Assembly: GCF_030812785.1 (NCBI RefSeq)
Contig: NZ_JAUSTJ010000001.1
Location: 1,674,001 to 1,738,000 of the forward strand
Source of the DNA: Sphingomonas kyeonggiensis
Lineage (GTDB): Bacteria > Pseudomonadota > Alphaproteobacteria > Sphingomonadales > Sphingomonadaceae
DNA length: 64,000 bases
Reading direction: 5' to 3'
The notes beneath the pieces were generated by a model. That model searched no databases, was not told the DNA's origin, and was given only the letters and a program-made list of their open reading frames with translations. Positions 26,147-37,977 of the stretch are shown here, in pieces (within the stretch, counting starts at the first letter, position 1; each line of letters opens with the position of its first letter). The position numbers were made by a program, and so were the translations under genes.

Positions 26147-27025
26147 TCAGGCCGGGATGCGGCCGAACTTCCCTTCGGCGTAATTGGCGAGCGTCCGGCG
26201 CACGTCGTCCGCGGTGGTCATGACCAGCGGGCCGTGCTTGACGAAGCTCTCGTGGATCGGCTTGCCGGCCATCAGCACGAAATGCGCGCGGTCGTCGGCG
26301 GCGAGCGCGATGTCGGTGGCCGCGCCGGCCTCGACAGTGGTGGCGGTGCCCGCGTCGAGCAGGCTGTCCTCACCCTGGCAATGGATGCTGACGCTGCCGG
26401 ATACGGCATAGAGCCAGGCCTGGCGGCCCTCGGGCAGGGCATGGACGAAGCTGCCGCCGGCGCTGAGGAACCCGTCGAGCATAGTCATTTCCTCGGGCGT
26501 GCCGGTGGCGCCGGTGGCGCCGCTGCTCTGGCCGAGCACGACCCGGACGCGATGCCCGTCGCCCTCGATCACCGGCACCTCGCCAGCTTCGACCTGCAGG
26601 GCGCGCGCCGGGCATTTCTTCAGCCGCTCGGGCAGGTTGACGAAGATCTGCAGCGCGTGGACCCGTGCGCCCTCGGCCGGCTTCTCCTCATGCGCCGCGC
26701 CGCTCGCCGCGGCCAGCCAGTAGAGATCGCCTGCCTTGAGCGCGATCGTATGGCCCAGCGTGTCGCGGTTGAGGAACTCGCCCTGCGAATCCTCGAACAT
26801 CGCGGTCACCGCCGAGATGCCGGCATGAAGATGCGGTGCGAAGGTGGGCGCGGTCATCACGAAGTGATCGACCATCAGCAACGGATCCATCGCGCCGCCG
26901 AACATCTCCTCGGAGAAATGCTTCGCCGAGAAGCCGTTGCCGATATCGTGCGGAACCCCGGCGACCACCGCGCCGAGCCTCGGGACGGTTCGTCCGGCCT
27001 TTTCGATCTTTTCCATATTGCCCAT
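26147..27025 (-). CDS. Pirin-family bicupin protein
   Basis: A 292-residue protein. The N-terminal cupin holds the pirin metal ligands: FAPHLHAGISAVTAMFEDSQGEF and a later GAAHEEKP; the second cupin carries VHALPEGRQAWLYAVSGSV and KPIHESFVKHGPLVM. Pirins bind Fe and include quercetinase-like dioxygenases and redox-sensing proteins. ATG 27025 follows TTTGGAGTGATCGCG; the in-frame ATG 27058 lacks a ribosome site. A palindrome of the type found near the lysR gene occurs 80-98 bases upstream, so it is probably a target of that LysR regulator. Confidence 0.88.
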   Translation of the reverse strand: MGNMEKIEKAGRTVPRLGAVVAGVPHDIGNGFSAKHFSEEMFGGAMDPLLMVDHFVMTAPTFAPHLHAGISAVTAMFEDSQGEFLNRDTLGHTIALKAGDLYWLAAASGAAHEEKPAEGARVHALQIFVNLPERLKKCPARALQVEAGEVPVIEGDGHRVRVVLGQSSGATGATGTPEEMTMLDGFLSAGGSFVHALPEGRQAWLYAVSGSVSIHCQGEDSLLDAGTATTVEAGAATDIALAADDRAHFVLMAGKPIHESFVKHGPLVMTTADDVRRTLANYAEGKFGRIPA

Positions 27026-27105
27026 CGCGATCACTCCAAATCTCTTGATCACGGCCATTATGGAGCGGCGGTATTGGCCGAGAAGTCGATCATTTTGCAA
27101 CCTAG

Positions 27106-27123
27106 CGTCCAGTAGGTTGAACG
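27106..27123. promoter_or_regulatory. Shared palindrome (site 1), upstream of the pirin gene
   Basis: CGTCCA-GTAGGT-TGAACG matches the consensus CGTCCA-N6-TGGACG with one mismatch. It is embedded in a wider inverted repeat CAACCT-N10-AGGTTG (27098-27119), and a further TGGACGC half lies at 27132-27138. The same consensus occurs twice more within 2.6 kb, only between genes. Confidence 0.7.
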
Positions 27124-27185
27124 ATGAGCGTTGGACGCGCAGAAGCGCCGGCATGCCCGGACGGGAGCAGCCGAGGGCAAGCCGC

Positions 27186-28616
27186 TCAGTGGGTGTGGGC
27201 GGAGAAGAAGGCCTTGATGCGGGCGAGCAGGGCAGGGCCGTGCGCGTCCGGCTGGGCGGCGCGGGCGGCCGCATCGCGGTCGAGCAGGTCGAGGCCGCGC
27301 TGGACGGATTGCGCCATCGTGGCGTTCAGGCCCGGGTTCGACCGGAGCAGCCCGGCCAGGCTCTCGCCCGGCAGCTCGAACAGGCGGGCTCGGGTAAGCG
27401 CGGTCATCGTCACGCCGCGCGGGGCGCCGAGGATCAGGCCGAGCTCGCCGATATATTCGCCGGGCCCGACATGGCCGAGCAGCTGGCGGTCGGCGGTGCC
27501 GGCGCTGCGCGCGAGTTCGAGCACACCGGCCTCGACGATGTAGATCGAGTCGCTGGTGCTGCCTTCCTCGAACAGCACGGTACCGGGATCGACGCAGTGC
27601 GGGACGAGCTGGGCGGCGAGCGTGTCCGTCTCGGCGGGCGACAGTGCTTCGAAAAGCACCACTGCGCCGAGCAGCGCGGCGGGGGAAAGCGCCTGCGCGG
27701 GCAGGATGCCGGCATGGTAGAGCAGCCGGCGGATCTGGCGCAGCACGTTGCTCCGCGCCCGCAGCAGCGCCGGGCTGTCGGCGATGAAGAAGGTCGTGAC
27801 ATAGGTGGCGGAGGTCAGCCCGGAGCGGCGCAGGGTGAACAGGGGCGCCGGCTCGGCCAGGACATCGGGGCAGAGCAAGGTGGCCTGGCGCATCAGCTCC
27901 AGCACCCGTTCCGACGGGATGTCGGCGGGCAGGGTGATTTCCACGGTGGTCGCGCGCCGTCGGGTTGGGACGCTGCGATTGATGATCTGGCCCCTGGCGA
28001 CGATGCTGTTGGGGATCGTGACCTGATCCTCGCTGTCCGTCTGGATGCGGATCGAGCGCCAGTTGATCCCGACGATCACGCCTTCGTTCTCGCCCAGCGA
28101 CACGCGGTCTCCGGCATGGAACGGCTTTTCCAGCCCCACCGCGATGCCCGAGAAGACGTCGGCCAGCGTGTTCTGCAGCGCCAGGCCGAGGACGATCGCG
28201 ATCACTCCGGAGGTGGCGAGCAGCCCGGCGACGGGCAGGTTCAGCACCGAGTTGAGCACGACCAGCCCGGCCGCGAGATAGATGATCGCGGCGATCAGTT
28301 CGGAGAACAGCCTTGCGTCGCGGGCCCGCGGATCGCGGCCACGGGCGAGGATGGTGAGGTTCACCACCAGCCGCGCGGCGATCAGCCACCAGATCACCGC
28401 GAGCGCACGCAGCCAGATTCCCGCCAGTCCTGCGGGGAGGCCGACGCCCGGCAGCGGCCCGGTGCCGTGCCAGGCGAGGCATGCGGTCAATACGGCAAGA
28501 AGCAGGATCTCGGCGGCAAGCTGGATGAGCAGCCCGCGCCGCCGGATTGCGAGAAGCGTGACGATCGTCAGCGCCAGGAGTGCGACCAGGGGAAATGCGC
28601 CGTACATGACGCGCAA
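27186..28616 (-). CDS. MscS-type channel with C-terminal cyclic-nucleotide-binding domain
   Basis: A 476-residue membrane protein with about four to five helices. The pore helix region has VAGLLATSGVIAIVLGLALQN and the MscS beta domain has VSLGENEGVIVGINWRSIRI and DQVTIPNSIVARGQIINRS. Residues about 320-430 form a cNMP-binding fold (DPGTVLFEEGSTSDSIYIVEAG, GPGEYIGELGLILGAPRGVT). This fusion is the bacterial CNG-like (bCNG) subclass, reported to be ligand-gated rather than strongly mechanosensitive. The phosphate-cassette here reads GELGLILGAPRGVT, with an Arg where cAMP-binders have Arg, so nucleotide binding is plausible. A CGTCCA-N6-TGGACG palindrome lies 50-67 bases upstream. Confidence 0.9.
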   Translation of the reverse strand: MRVMYGAFPLVALLALTIVTLLAIRRRGLLIQLAAEILLLAVLTACLAWHGTGPLPGVGLPAGLAGIWLRALAVIWWLIAARLVVNLTILARGRDPRARDARLFSELIAAIIYLAAGLVVLNSVLNLPVAGLLATSGVIAIVLGLALQNTLADVFSGIAVGLEKPFHAGDRVSLGENEGVIVGINWRSIRIQTDSEDQVTIPNSIVARGQIINRSVPTRRRATTVEITLPADIPSERVLELMRQATLLCPDVLAEPAPLFTLRRSGLTSATYVTTFFIADSPALLRARSNVLRQIRRLLYHAGILPAQALSPAALLGAVVLFEALSPAETDTLAAQLVPHCVDPGTVLFEEGSTSDSIYIVEAGVLELARSAGTADRQLLGHVGPGEYIGELGLILGAPRGVTMTALTRARLFELPGESLAGLLRSNPGLNATMAQSVQRGLDLLDRDAAARAAQPDAHGPALLARIKAFFSAHTH

Positions 28617-28665
28617 AGCTGGTGCGGGGCGCAGGGGCTGGGAAGTCCCTGAAAACTGGAGTTTG

Positions 28666-28683
28666 CGTCCAACCTGCTGGACG
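28666..28683. promoter_or_regulatory. Shared palindrome (site 2), upstream of the MscS-type gene
   Basis: CGTCCA-ACCTGC-TGGACG is a perfect match to the consensus. Its reverse complement is identical to site 1 at 16 of 18 positions. It lies between the stop of the lysR gene and the start of the channel gene. Confidence 0.75.
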
Positions 28684-28693
28684 ATGGACCCGG

Positions 28694-29605
28694 CTACATC
28701 AGCACGGTCTTGGGGAATTCGGCGGTCAGGTGATCGAGGAAGGCGCGGACCGAGGGGAGCAGGCCTTGCCGATAGGGGATCAGCGCGGTGAGCGTCGAAT
28801 CGCCGGCGATCCAGTCGGGCAGCACGCGCTCCAGCGCGCCGGAGCGGACTGCGTCACGGCAGATATAGCCGGGCAGCGCGACCACGCCGAGGCCCTTGAT
28901 CGCGGCGCGCTGCAGGCCGACCATGTCGTCGCCGAGCAGGCGCGGGGTGAGTGGCATGACGATCTCGTCGCGCTGCTGGCGGGCATGGCGCAGGCGCCAG
29001 AGCGGCTGGACGCCGGTCCGCATCATGAACAGCGACGGATGCTCCTGCAGGTCCTGCGGCGTCCTGGGCGCGCCGCGCGCCTTCAGATAGTCGGCGCCGG
29101 CGAACAGATACCAGGGCGCGGGCGCGAGCGTGCGCTGGACAAGGTTGGAATCGGGCAGCGGATCGGAATGGGCGCGCACGGCGAGGTCGAAATTCTCGCC
29201 GACGATGTCGACGGTGCGATCCGCGGCATGGGCGACCACGTTCACCTTGGGATATTGGACCAGGAAGTCGGCGATGATGTCCGACAGGGCGAACTGCATC
29301 GTCGCCGATCCCGCCGTGCAGCGGACCGTGCCGGTCGGTTCGGTCAGGCGGCCGCGGATGGTCATCTCCGCCTGTTCCGCCTCGCGCAGCATCGCGACGG
29401 CGTGGTGGTAGAAGTCGCCGCCCGCATCGGTCATCCCGAAGCGGCGCGAGGTGCGGTTGAGCAGGCGGACGCCGAGGTCGCGCTCGAGCTGCTGGATGCG
29501 GTGGCTGAGCGTCGACTTGGGCACGCGCAGCGTCCGGCCGGCGGCGGTGAACCCGCCGCGATCGACGACCTGCACGAAATAATAGAAGTCGTTCAGATCG
29601 AGCAT
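28694..29605 (-). CDS. LysR-family transcriptional regulator
   Basis: A 303-residue regulator. The N-terminal winged helix reads LNDFYYFVQVVDRGGFTAAG, RTLRVPKSTLSHRIQQLERD, LGVRLLNRTSRRFGMTDAG, and the effector domain follows. ATG 29605 has GGAG eight bases upstream (GGAGACTGCGCG); ATG 29626 lies 21 bases further and inside the palindrome, so is unlikely. It diverges from an isochorismatase-like gene with two palindromic halves between them. LysR regulators with such hydrolases and pirins often respond to aromatic or oxidative signals; the ligand here is unknown. Confidence 0.92.
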   Translation of the reverse strand: MLDLNDFYYFVQVVDRGGFTAAGRTLRVPKSTLSHRIQQLERDLGVRLLNRTSRRFGMTDAGGDFYHHAVAMLREAEQAEMTIRGRLTEPTGTVRCTAGSATMQFALSDIIADFLVQYPKVNVVAHAADRTVDIVGENFDLAVRAHSDPLPDSNLVQRTLAPAPWYLFAGADYLKARGAPRTPQDLQEHPSLFMMRTGVQPLWRLRHARQQRDEIVMPLTPRLLGDDMVGLQRAAIKGLGVVALPGYICRDAVRSGALERVLPDWIAGDSTLTALIPYRQGLLPSVRAFLDHLTAEFPKTVLM

Positions 29606-29619
29606 CGCGCAGTCTCCAT

Positions 29620-29676
29620 CGTCCATATGATTGGACGCTGGGTTGCAGTTTTGGCGTCTTCTGGTCCTCTCGTCCA
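29620..29676. promoter_or_regulatory. Shared palindrome (site 3) in the lysR / isochorismatase divergent promoter
   Basis: CGTCCA-TATGAT-TGGACG (29620-29637) is a perfect consensus match, 15 bases from the lysR start. The extended half TGGACGCTGGGTTGC (29632-29646) matches the reverse complement of 27097-27111 at 14 of 15 positions. A second CGTCCA half is at 29671-29676. Position fits autoregulation plus control of the divergent hydrolase gene. Confidence 0.78.
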
Positions 29677-29746
29677 GCCTCTAGCTCTTGGGCCGTCACG
29701 AAATGCTCGTGGCCGGAGCGACCGATATTTCGATTTGGAGGATGTT

Positions 29747-30364
29747 ATGACCCTGCGCACCTACGAGCCGCTGACCCGCGACAATGCCGCCCTGATCCTG
29801 GTCGATCACCAGGTGAACCTGATGACCGGCGTGCGCGATTACGAGACCGGCGAACTCAAGCACAATGTCGTGGCGCTGGCCCGCGCGGCCAAGGCGCTGG
29901 GCCTGCCGATCGTCGCCACCAGCACGGCGCGCGACACGCTGTGGGGGCCGACCTTCCCCGAACTGGTCGAGGCGCTGGACGGGCTGGAGATCATCGACCG
30001 CTCGACGGTCAACGCCTATGACGATCCCCGCGTTGCGGCAGCGATCGAGGCGACCGGCCGCAGGAAGCTGATCTTCGCCGGCATCTCGCTCGAAGTGTGC
30101 GCCGGCTTCCCGGCGATGACCGCGGTGGCCAAGGGCTATGACGCCTATGTCGCGGTCGATGCCTCGGGCACCTTCAGCCGCACCAAGCATGACGTGAACT
30201 TGCTCCGCCTGCAGCAGGCCGGGGTGGTGCTCTCCGACTATGCGACCTTCATGGTCGAGATACTGGGCGACAATGCAGCCCCGGAATCGGGTGCGGTCTA
30301 TGACGCGCTCGACATGCCCTGGGCCAAGCTCGTCGGGCAGATCGTGGGCCACTACGCTCGATAA
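29747..30364 (+). CDS. Isochorismatase-family cysteine hydrolase
   Basis: A 205-residue enzyme. The catalytic triad positions of the isochorismatase/nicotinamidase fold are recognisable: Asp in ALILVDHQVNLM, and the nucleophile Cys in ISLEVCAGFPAMTAVAKGYDAYV; a Lys/Arg in the middle completes the triad. ATG 29747 follows TTTGGAGGATGTT. Such proteins of unknown substrate are commonly paired with LysR and pirin genes and are listed as hydrolases of amides or aromatic esters. The shared palindrome in its promoter argues that it is a target of the divergent LysR regulator. Confidence 0.88.
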   Translation: MTLRTYEPLTRDNAALILVDHQVNLMTGVRDYETGELKHNVVALARAAKALGLPIVATSTARDTLWGPTFPELVEALDGLEIIDRSTVNAYDDPRVAAAIEATGRRKLIFAGISLEVCAGFPAMTAVAKGYDAYVAVDASGTFSRTKHDVNLLRLQQAGVVLSDYATFMVEILGDNAAPESGAVYDALDMPWAKLVGQIVGHYAR

Positions 30365-30373
30365 TCGCATAAA

Positions 30374-30420
30374 CCGGAAGTCCGGGGCATGCGCAGGGAG
30401 CGCATGCCCCGGACTTCCGG
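30374..30420 (+). terminator. Long perfect hairpin after the isochorismatase-like gene
   Basis: A 21-base arm at 30374-30394 (beginning CCGGAAGTCCGGGG) is perfectly complementary to 30400-30420 around a 5-base loop (AGGGA). It begins 10 bases after the stop. The length and symmetry exceed a normal terminator and might be a REP-like element; no U tract follows. Confidence 0.6.
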
Positions 30421-30453
30421 GAACGAAGGCGGGGCATCGGCATTGTGGTGGCG

Positions 30454-31290
30454 ATGACCTCGATGGCCGCGAAACTGAACCGGGACTATGCGGTCGGGCT
30501 GGCCCGTGCCTTTGCCGGGGCGATCCTTTTCGGGCTGCCGCTCCTGATGACGATGGAGATGTGGGCGATCGGGCTGCACATCGCGCCGGCGCGGCTGCTG
30601 CTCTTCCTATTCTTCAACTTCGCGGTGCTGGTCGTGCTGTCGCGCTTCGGCGGGTTCGAGCGGACCGCGACGCTGACCGAGGACGTGCTCGACGCCCTGG
30701 CGGCCCAGGCAGTGGGGATGTTGGCATCCTTCGCGATCCTTGCGCTGTTCGGGCTGTTCCGGCCCGGGCTGTCCTTTGCTGCGCTGGTCGGGCAGGTCGC
30801 GATCCAGTGCGTGCCTGCCAGCTTCGGGGCGATGATCGCGCGCAAGCAGCTGGGGTCGGGCGAGGTCGATAGCGACGAAAGCCTCGCCCAGCGATCGGCT
30901 GGCTATGCCGGGCAGCTGTTCCTGATGCTTGCCGGCGCGCTGTTCTTCGCCTTCAACGTCGCGCCGACCGAGGAGATGATCCTGATCGGCCACAAGATGA
31001 ACGCCGGACATGCTCTGGCGCTGGTCCTGGTCTCGCTCGGCCTACTCCATGCGCTGGTGTTCACCGTAGGACTGGCAGGGCAGGAAGCCGCGCCGGAGGG
31101 TTATGGCAGCTGGCGCCTGTTCCTGATCTTCACGATCCCCGGCTATGCCATCGCGCTGCTCGTCAGCCTCTATGTGCTGTGGACCTTCGGCAGCCTCGAC
31201 GGCCAGGGCAGCTTCACGCTCGCGCGCATCGCCATCGTGCTTGGTTTCCCCGCCGCGATCGGCGCCGCGATCGCGCGGCTGGTGATCTGA
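30454..31290 (+). CDS. TIGR02587-family (DUF2391-like) integral membrane protein
   Basis: A 278-residue protein with six to eight hydrophobic segments: LARAFAGAILFGLPLLMTME near the N terminus, then LLLFLFFNFAVLVVLSRFGG, and AGQLFLMLAGALFFAFNVAPTEEM with the acidic TEEM segment in the middle. The layout agrees with family TIGR02587, of unknown function. In-frame GTG codons at 30445 and 30448 are alternative starts; the Shine-Dalgarno is weak for all. It is followed after 9 bases by a TIGR02588-family gene, its usual partner. Confidence 0.8.
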   Translation: MTSMAAKLNRDYAVGLARAFAGAILFGLPLLMTMEMWAIGLHIAPARLLLFLFFNFAVLVVLSRFGGFERTATLTEDVLDALAAQAVGMLASFAILALFGLFRPGLSFAALVGQVAIQCVPASFGAMIARKQLGSGEVDSDESLAQRSAGYAGQLFLMLAGALFFAFNVAPTEEMILIGHKMNAGHALALVLVSLGLLHALVFTVGLAGQEAAPEGYGSWRLFLIFTIPGYAIALLVSLYVLWTFGSLDGQGSFTLARIAIVLGFPAAIGAAIARLVI

Positions 31291-31299
31291 GGCAGGGCC

Positions 31300-31695
31300 A
31301 TGGCCAGACGCGAACCACATGCGCAGACCTCGGCGCTCGAATGGGCATCGGCGGCATTGGGCCTGGCCTTGCTCCTGCTTGTCTTCGCAGTGATCGGGGC
31401 CGACCTGTTGCGCGGAGGCGGCACACCGCCTGCAATCAAGGTAGAGCAGCGCGGGGCTACCGCCTCCGGACAGGGGTTCGTCGTCGCGTTCGAGGCGGTC
31501 AATCTCGGCAGCACCACTGCCGCCGCGGTCGAGATCGAAGGGACGCTGTCGGTGCGCGGCAAACCGCCCGAGACGGCGAAGGCGACGCTCGACTATGTTG
31601 CAGGCGAAGCCCGGACAGGGGGCGGACTCTTCTTCACGCAGGACCCGCGCTCGGGTACGCTCACGCTGCGTGCGCTTGGGTATCAGGAGCCGTGA
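31300..31695 (+). CDS. TIGR02588-family single-pass membrane protein
   Basis: A 131-residue protein with one N-terminal membrane helix (WASAALGLALLLLVFAVIGADLL, about residues 15-37) and a small extracytoplasmic beta-rich domain (GFVVAFEAVNLGSTTAAAVEIEG). It matches the TIGR02588 family, seen beside TIGR02587. No function is known. The pair is transcribed away from the isochorismatase-like gene and ends 193 bases before the hybrid kinase gene, where I see no gene. Confidence 0.75.
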   Translation: MARREPHAQTSALEWASAALGLALLLLVFAVIGADLLRGGGTPPAIKVEQRGATASGQGFVVAFEAVNLGSTTAAAVEIEGTLSVRGKPPETAKATLDYVAGEARTGGGLFFTQDPRSGTLTLRALGYQEP

Positions 31696-31888
31696 GGGAG
31701 GGGCGATTTGAAGGGGCTAATCGAAGAATGCCGCCAAATCTGCCGGAAACACCGGTGGACTACACCGACCCTCGGTGCCGCGTATCAGGACCATGTCCCA
31801 ATCCTGCCTTGCAAAAACATATGACAGGCTTTGATTCAGCTGGTTAATTGCTGATAACCTGTCGCGAAATTTCAGAAAGACGGCATCG

Positions 31889-35310
<3,422 letters not shown>

Positions 35311-35326
<16 letters not shown>

Positions 35327-36162
35327 GGGACGCCGGCTTGTCAGACGTCATCGAGGACATCGAGATCCGGTTGCTGCTGGAGGCGCTGAACCTGCGCTAT
35401 CACTACGACTTCCGGAATTATGCCCAGGCTTCGATCCGGCGGCGCCTGAAGCAGGCCCGGCAGCGGCTCGGCATGCCGACCTTCTCGGCGCTGCAGGAAG
35501 CGTTGCTGCACGACAAGGCGATGCTGCCGCAGTTGCTCGGCTATCTGACCGTCCAGGTCAGCGAAATGTTTCGCGACCCCTCCTATTTCAGGGCGATCCG
35601 CGAGAAGGTCGTGCCGGTCCTGCGGACCTATCCCTCGCTCAGGATCTGGATCGCGGGGTGCAGCGGGGGCGAGGAGCTTTACTCCCTCGTCATCCTGTTC
35701 CGCGAGGAAGGGCTGGAAGAGCGCACGATCTTCTACGCGACCGACATCAGCCAGGAAGCGCTGGAGACCGCATCGCGCGGCATCTATGCGCTCGACCGGA
35801 TCAAGGGCTTCACCGAGAATCACCGCCTGTCCGGCGGCAAGTCGTCCCTCTCCGACTATTACACCACCGGCTATGGCGGCGCAGTGTTCGATAAGAGCCT
35901 GCGCGACCGGGTGGTGTTCTCCGACCACAGTCTGGTGACCGACGCCGTGTTCGCCGAGATGCAGCTGATTTCGTGCCGCAACGTGCTGATCTATTTCAAT
36001 CGCGAGCTGCAGAATCGCGCGATCGGCCTGTTCCGCGATTCCCTGGTGCGCGGCGGCTTCCTTGGCCTCGGCTCGAAGGAGAATCTCCGCTTCTCGGCCC
36101 ATGCGGACGGGTTCGCCAATTTCGTGCGGGACGAGAAGATCTACCAGAGGCGCGAAGGATGA
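35311..36162 (+). CDS. cheR: CheR-type protein-glutamate methyltransferase
   Basis: A 283-residue enzyme. The N-terminal CheR helical domain contains YDFRNYAQASIRRRLKQAR and VQVSEMFRDPSYF. The SAM site is IWIAGCSGGEELYSLVI; typical CheR has GCSTGEEPYS, so Thr-Glu-Glu-Pro is here Gly-Glu-Glu-Leu. FYATDISQEALETA and ISCRNVLIYFN complete the fold. The start overlaps the hybrid kinase gene and the end overlaps the cheB gene, giving translational coupling. It methylates glutamates, but there is no chemoreceptor in the operon, so its target may be the kinase coiled coil or the chemoreceptor at 9-11 kb. Confidence 0.9.
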
Positions 36163-36734
36163 GCGGCGCACCGCCCCGCATCGTGGTGATCGGCGCGTCC
36201 GCGGGCGCGATCCAGGCGCTTTCGGTGATCCTTCCCGAACTGCCGGCGGACTTCCCCGTGCCGATCATCATCGTGGTGCATGTCCCGACCGACCGCAGCA
36301 ACATCCTCGCGCCATTGTTCGAGACCAGGTGCCGGATGACGGTCCGGGAAGCAGAGGACAAGGAACAGGCTTTGCCGGGTGTCATCTATTTCGCCCCGCC
36401 CGACTATCACCTGCTGGTGGAGAGTGACGCCACCCTCTCGCTTTCGACAGACGAACCGGTGCTCTACTCGCGTCCTTCGATCGACGTGCTGTTCGAAAGC
36501 GCGGCGGACAGCTTTGGAGACGCCGTCTCCGCCGTCATCCTGACCGGTGCCAGCGCCGATGGCGCCAGGGGGCTGAAGGCGATTTGCGAGGCCGGCGGCG
36601 TGGCAATGATCGAGGAACCCGAGACCGCCCAGGCCGATACCATGCCGCTGGCCGCCGCCGCGGCCTGTCCCGAAGCCCGCATCCTCACGCTCGAGGCGAT
36701 CGCAGACTATCTCATGAAAGACATCGCAGCATGA
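36159..36734 (+). CDS. cheB: CheB-type methylesterase domain (no receiver)
   Basis: A 191-residue protein consisting only of a methylesterase domain. The catalytic residues of CheB are in place: Ser in VVIGASAGAIQAL, His in IIIVVHVPTDR and Asp in LTGASADGARGLKAI. A CheB normally has an N-terminal receiver; this one lacks it, as in modular CheB domains used outside chemotaxis. ATG 36159 overlaps the cheR stop, and its stop overlaps the next ATG (ATGA). It would remove methyl esters set by the neighbouring CheR, possibly giving adaptation to the hybrid kinase. Confidence 0.9.
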   Translation: MSGAPPRIVVIGASAGAIQALSVILPELPADFPVPIIIVVHVPTDRSNILAPLFETRCRMTVREAEDKEQALPGVIYFAPPDYHLLVESDATLSLSTDEPVLYSRPSIDVLFESAADSFGDAVSAVILTGASADGARGLKAICEAGGVAMIEEPETAQADTMPLAAAAACPEARILTLEAIADYLMKDIAA

Positions 36735-37915
36735 CGCCGCCCCCCGTGAAGTGCCTTCTCGTCGACGACCTGCGGGAGAACCTCCTCTCGCTCGAAGGGT
36801 TGCTCCGCCGGGATGGCCTGGAGATCCTCAAGGCGCGCTCGGGCGAGGAGGCGCTCGAACTGCTGCTGCAGCACGAAGTCGCGCTTGCGCTGCTCGACGT
36901 GCAGATGCCGGGGATGGACGGATTCGAACTCGCCGAGTTCATGCGCGGCAACGAGCGGACCCGGCATATCCCGATCATCTTCGTCACGGCAGGCAGCGCC
37001 GACGCGCAGCGCCGCTTCCGCGGCTATGAGGCAGGGGCGGTCGATTTCATCCAGAAGCCGATCGAGGCGGACATCCTGCGCAGCAAGGCGGAAGTATTTT
37101 TCGACCTGCATCGCCAGCGCCAGATCGTCGCGGCGCAGCGGGATGCGCTGGAAGCGGCGACGCTGGCCCTCAAGGAGGCCGATCGCCGCAAGGACGTGTT
37201 CATCGCGATCCTGGCGCATGAGCTGCGCAACCCGGTCGCGGCACTGCATGCCGGCATGCATTTGCTCCAGAAGCGCGCGGATACCGACCAGGCCGTCTAT
37301 ATCCGCGAGCGGATGGAGCGGCAGCTCGCGCATCTGCGGCGGCTGGTCGACGACCTGCTCGACACCTCGCGCATCGTGGAAGGCAAGATCTCCCTCAGGA
37401 AGGAGCGGATCGAGCTCGCGACGATCCTGAACTCGGCGGTCGAGGCCAGCCAGGCCAATATCGATGCGTCGGGGCACAGCTTCACCGCCTTCATGCCCGA
37501 GGATCCGGTCTGGCTCGTGGCGGACCATACGCGCGTCGCCCAGATCGTGGCCAATCTCCTCAACAACGCGGCGCGCTACACGCCGCCGGGCGGCAGGATC
37601 GAGCTATATGCCCGCAAGGCCGGGGACGCAGTCGAGATCGAGGTGCGCGACAATGGCGTCGGCATTCCGCAGGAAATGCAGGCGCGCATCTTCCAGATCT
37701 TCGCCCAGGTCGAGGGGCAGCAGGACCGCGCCTCCGGCGGCCTGGGCATCGGCCTCGCCCTCGTCCGCCAGCTGGTGGAACTGCATCAGGGCTCGATCGC
37801 AGTCGCGAGTGCCGGCGCCGGCCTCGGCAGCAGCTTCACGGTGCGCATTCCGCTCGCGGGCGGGGAAATGCCCGGATCGCCCGGTTTGCGCGAGGAAACC
37901 GAGGAGGTCGCCTAG
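36731..37915 (+). CDS. REC-histidine kinase (receiver-first sensor kinase)
   Basis: A 394-residue soluble kinase. The receiver (about 5-120) has VDDLRENLLSLEGLL and the acceptor Asp at residue 56 (LLDVQMPGMDGFE). HisKA follows (FIAILAHELRNPVAALHAG, His163), then an ATPase domain with VAQIVANLLNNAARYTPP, DNGVGIPQEMQARIF and GGLGIGLALVRQL. No membrane helix is visible. The receiver may be phosphorylated by the upstream hybrid kinase, which would link both kinases in one relay. Four-base ATGA overlap with the cheB gene. Confidence 0.92.
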   Translation: MTPPPVKCLLVDDLRENLLSLEGLLRRDGLEILKARSGEEALELLLQHEVALALLDVQMPGMDGFELAEFMRGNERTRHIPIIFVTAGSADAQRRFRGYEAGAVDFIQKPIEADILRSKAEVFFDLHRQRQIVAAQRDALEAATLALKEADRRKDVFIAILAHELRNPVAALHAGMHLLQKRADTDQAVYIRERMERQLAHLRRLVDDLLDTSRIVEGKISLRKERIELATILNSAVEASQANIDASGHSFTAFMPEDPVWLVADHTRVAQIVANLLNNAARYTPPGGRIELYARKAGDAVEIEVRDNGVGIPQEMQARIFQIFAQVEGQQDRASGGLGIGLALVRQLVELHQGSIAVASAGAGLGSSFTVRIPLAGGEMPGSPGLREETEEVA

Positions 37916-37977
37916 ACGGGCCGGTATGCGCCCGGCAGTCTGATCGGCCGCTATCCTCTGCCCCCGGTGGTGCCGCC

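Noticed and set aside
30420..30444. GGAAC-N16-CATT before the TIGR02587 gene, similar to an EcfG promoter
   Set aside because: One mismatch in the -10 part and only about ten bases from the start codon, so transcription would begin inside or at the start.
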